From Thermoleophilia bacterium (GTDB taxonomy: Bacteria; Actinomycetota; Thermoleophilia; Gaiellales; Gaiellaceae), in the NCBI GenBank assembly GCA_020845695.1, contig JADLFG010000014.1:1-58517 (forward strand): 58,517 nt of DNA, read 5' to 3'. Position 1 is the first letter of the stretch. Each line of letters opens with the position of its first letter. This document shows, piece after piece, positions 58,483-58,517 of the stretch. A program made the position numbers and the translations under genes. Under the pieces are notes generated by a model. It did no database searches. It was not told the origin of the DNA and was given only the letters and a program-made list of their open reading frames with translations.

Positions 58483-58517
58483 ACACCGCGAGGGTCGTGC
58501 CGCCCGCCCCCCGGGGC

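Larger units (their letters stand above)
58105..58517. other. Gene-free end of window with hairpin repeats
   Basis: About 410 bases without a convincing gene, upstream of glmM. An 11-base perfect inverted repeat CCCGGCCCGGG (58129-58139 with 58168-58178) is followed by two copies of a two-hairpin unit, listed separately. Reading frames here are composition artefacts. Confidence 0.6.

Noticed and set aside
58105..58517. A CRISPR array or small RNA gene at the right end
   Set aside because: Only two repeat units, each internally palindromic twice, diverged and without regular spacers; better described as an intergenic hairpin repeat.

Overview
The window looks like chromosomal DNA of a high-GC actinomycete-like bacterium. 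Nearly every gene uses G/C at third codon positions, GTG and TTG starts are common, and neighbouring genes often overlap by 4 bases. The gene set (nitrobindin, DtxR-type iron control, PiT with a DUF47 partner, and an isoleucyl-tRNA synthetase of the GVHH type) makes me think of the class Thermoleophilia (Gaiella/Solirubrobacter-like). That placement is inference; no rRNA is present to settle it.

Layout. 1-6.9 kb: a truncated NarL-type sensor kinase with a receiver-only regulator, nitrobindin, a YczE-like membrane protein, YqgE/AlgH, a phosphate transporter with its DUF47 partner, a secreted M15 peptidase and a secreted propeller-like protein. 6.9-9.7 kb: a divergent XamI-like restriction-modification pair beside tRNA-Pro(UGG). 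9.8-15.7 kb: EamA exporter, IspH, IleS, thioredoxin and a small cyclic-nucleotide-binding protein. 16.2-17.5 kb: a complete IS3-family element. 17.5-21.2 kb: a frameshifted serine hydrolase, a RidA-like protein, a peroxiredoxin whose catalytic position is an in-frame TGA (candidate selenocysteine) with a hairpin behind it, and a large membrane protein.

21.2-24.4 kb: an iron uptake operon, a DtxR-FeoA fusion overlapping feoB, with a DtxR-type palindrome just upstream. 24.6-30.0 kb: FabI, then an OmpR-type two-component pair divergent from a five-gene run (Asp/His-rich secreted protein, small membrane protein, ApbE flavin transferase, ferric-reductase-like membrane protein, acidic-tailed protein) that looks like an extracytoplasmic flavin/metal redox unit. 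30.0-36.7 kb: SDR-MarR-FIST operon, two lipid-type membrane proteins, an acyltransferase, a thioredoxin-fold protein and a methyltransferase. 36.7-43.0 kb: a housekeeping block on the minus strand (MFS, HAD phosphatase, AcpS, NnrDE, LiaF-like, alanine racemase, CCA-type nucleotidyltransferase).

43.0-54.7 kb is a defence island, all on the minus strand. In transcription order it has a TIGR04255 protein, a helix-turn-helix protein, an unrecognised protein with an SDDCE motif, a TOPRIM protein, HsdM, HsdS, HsdR, a HigB/HigA-like toxin-antitoxin pair and a VapB/VapC-like pair. The first four genes, tightly coupled and just ahead of a complete type I restriction system, are the best candidate for an undescribed defence module. 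54.9-58.1 kb holds GlmS and GlmM for UDP-GlcNAc synthesis. The final 400 bases carry two diverged copies of a two-hairpin repeat.

The three observations most worth testing are the candidate selenoprotein peroxiredoxin, the TIGR04255/HTH/SDDCE/TOPRIM gene set, and the IleRS with a GVHH signature, which predicts intrinsic mupirocin resistance.
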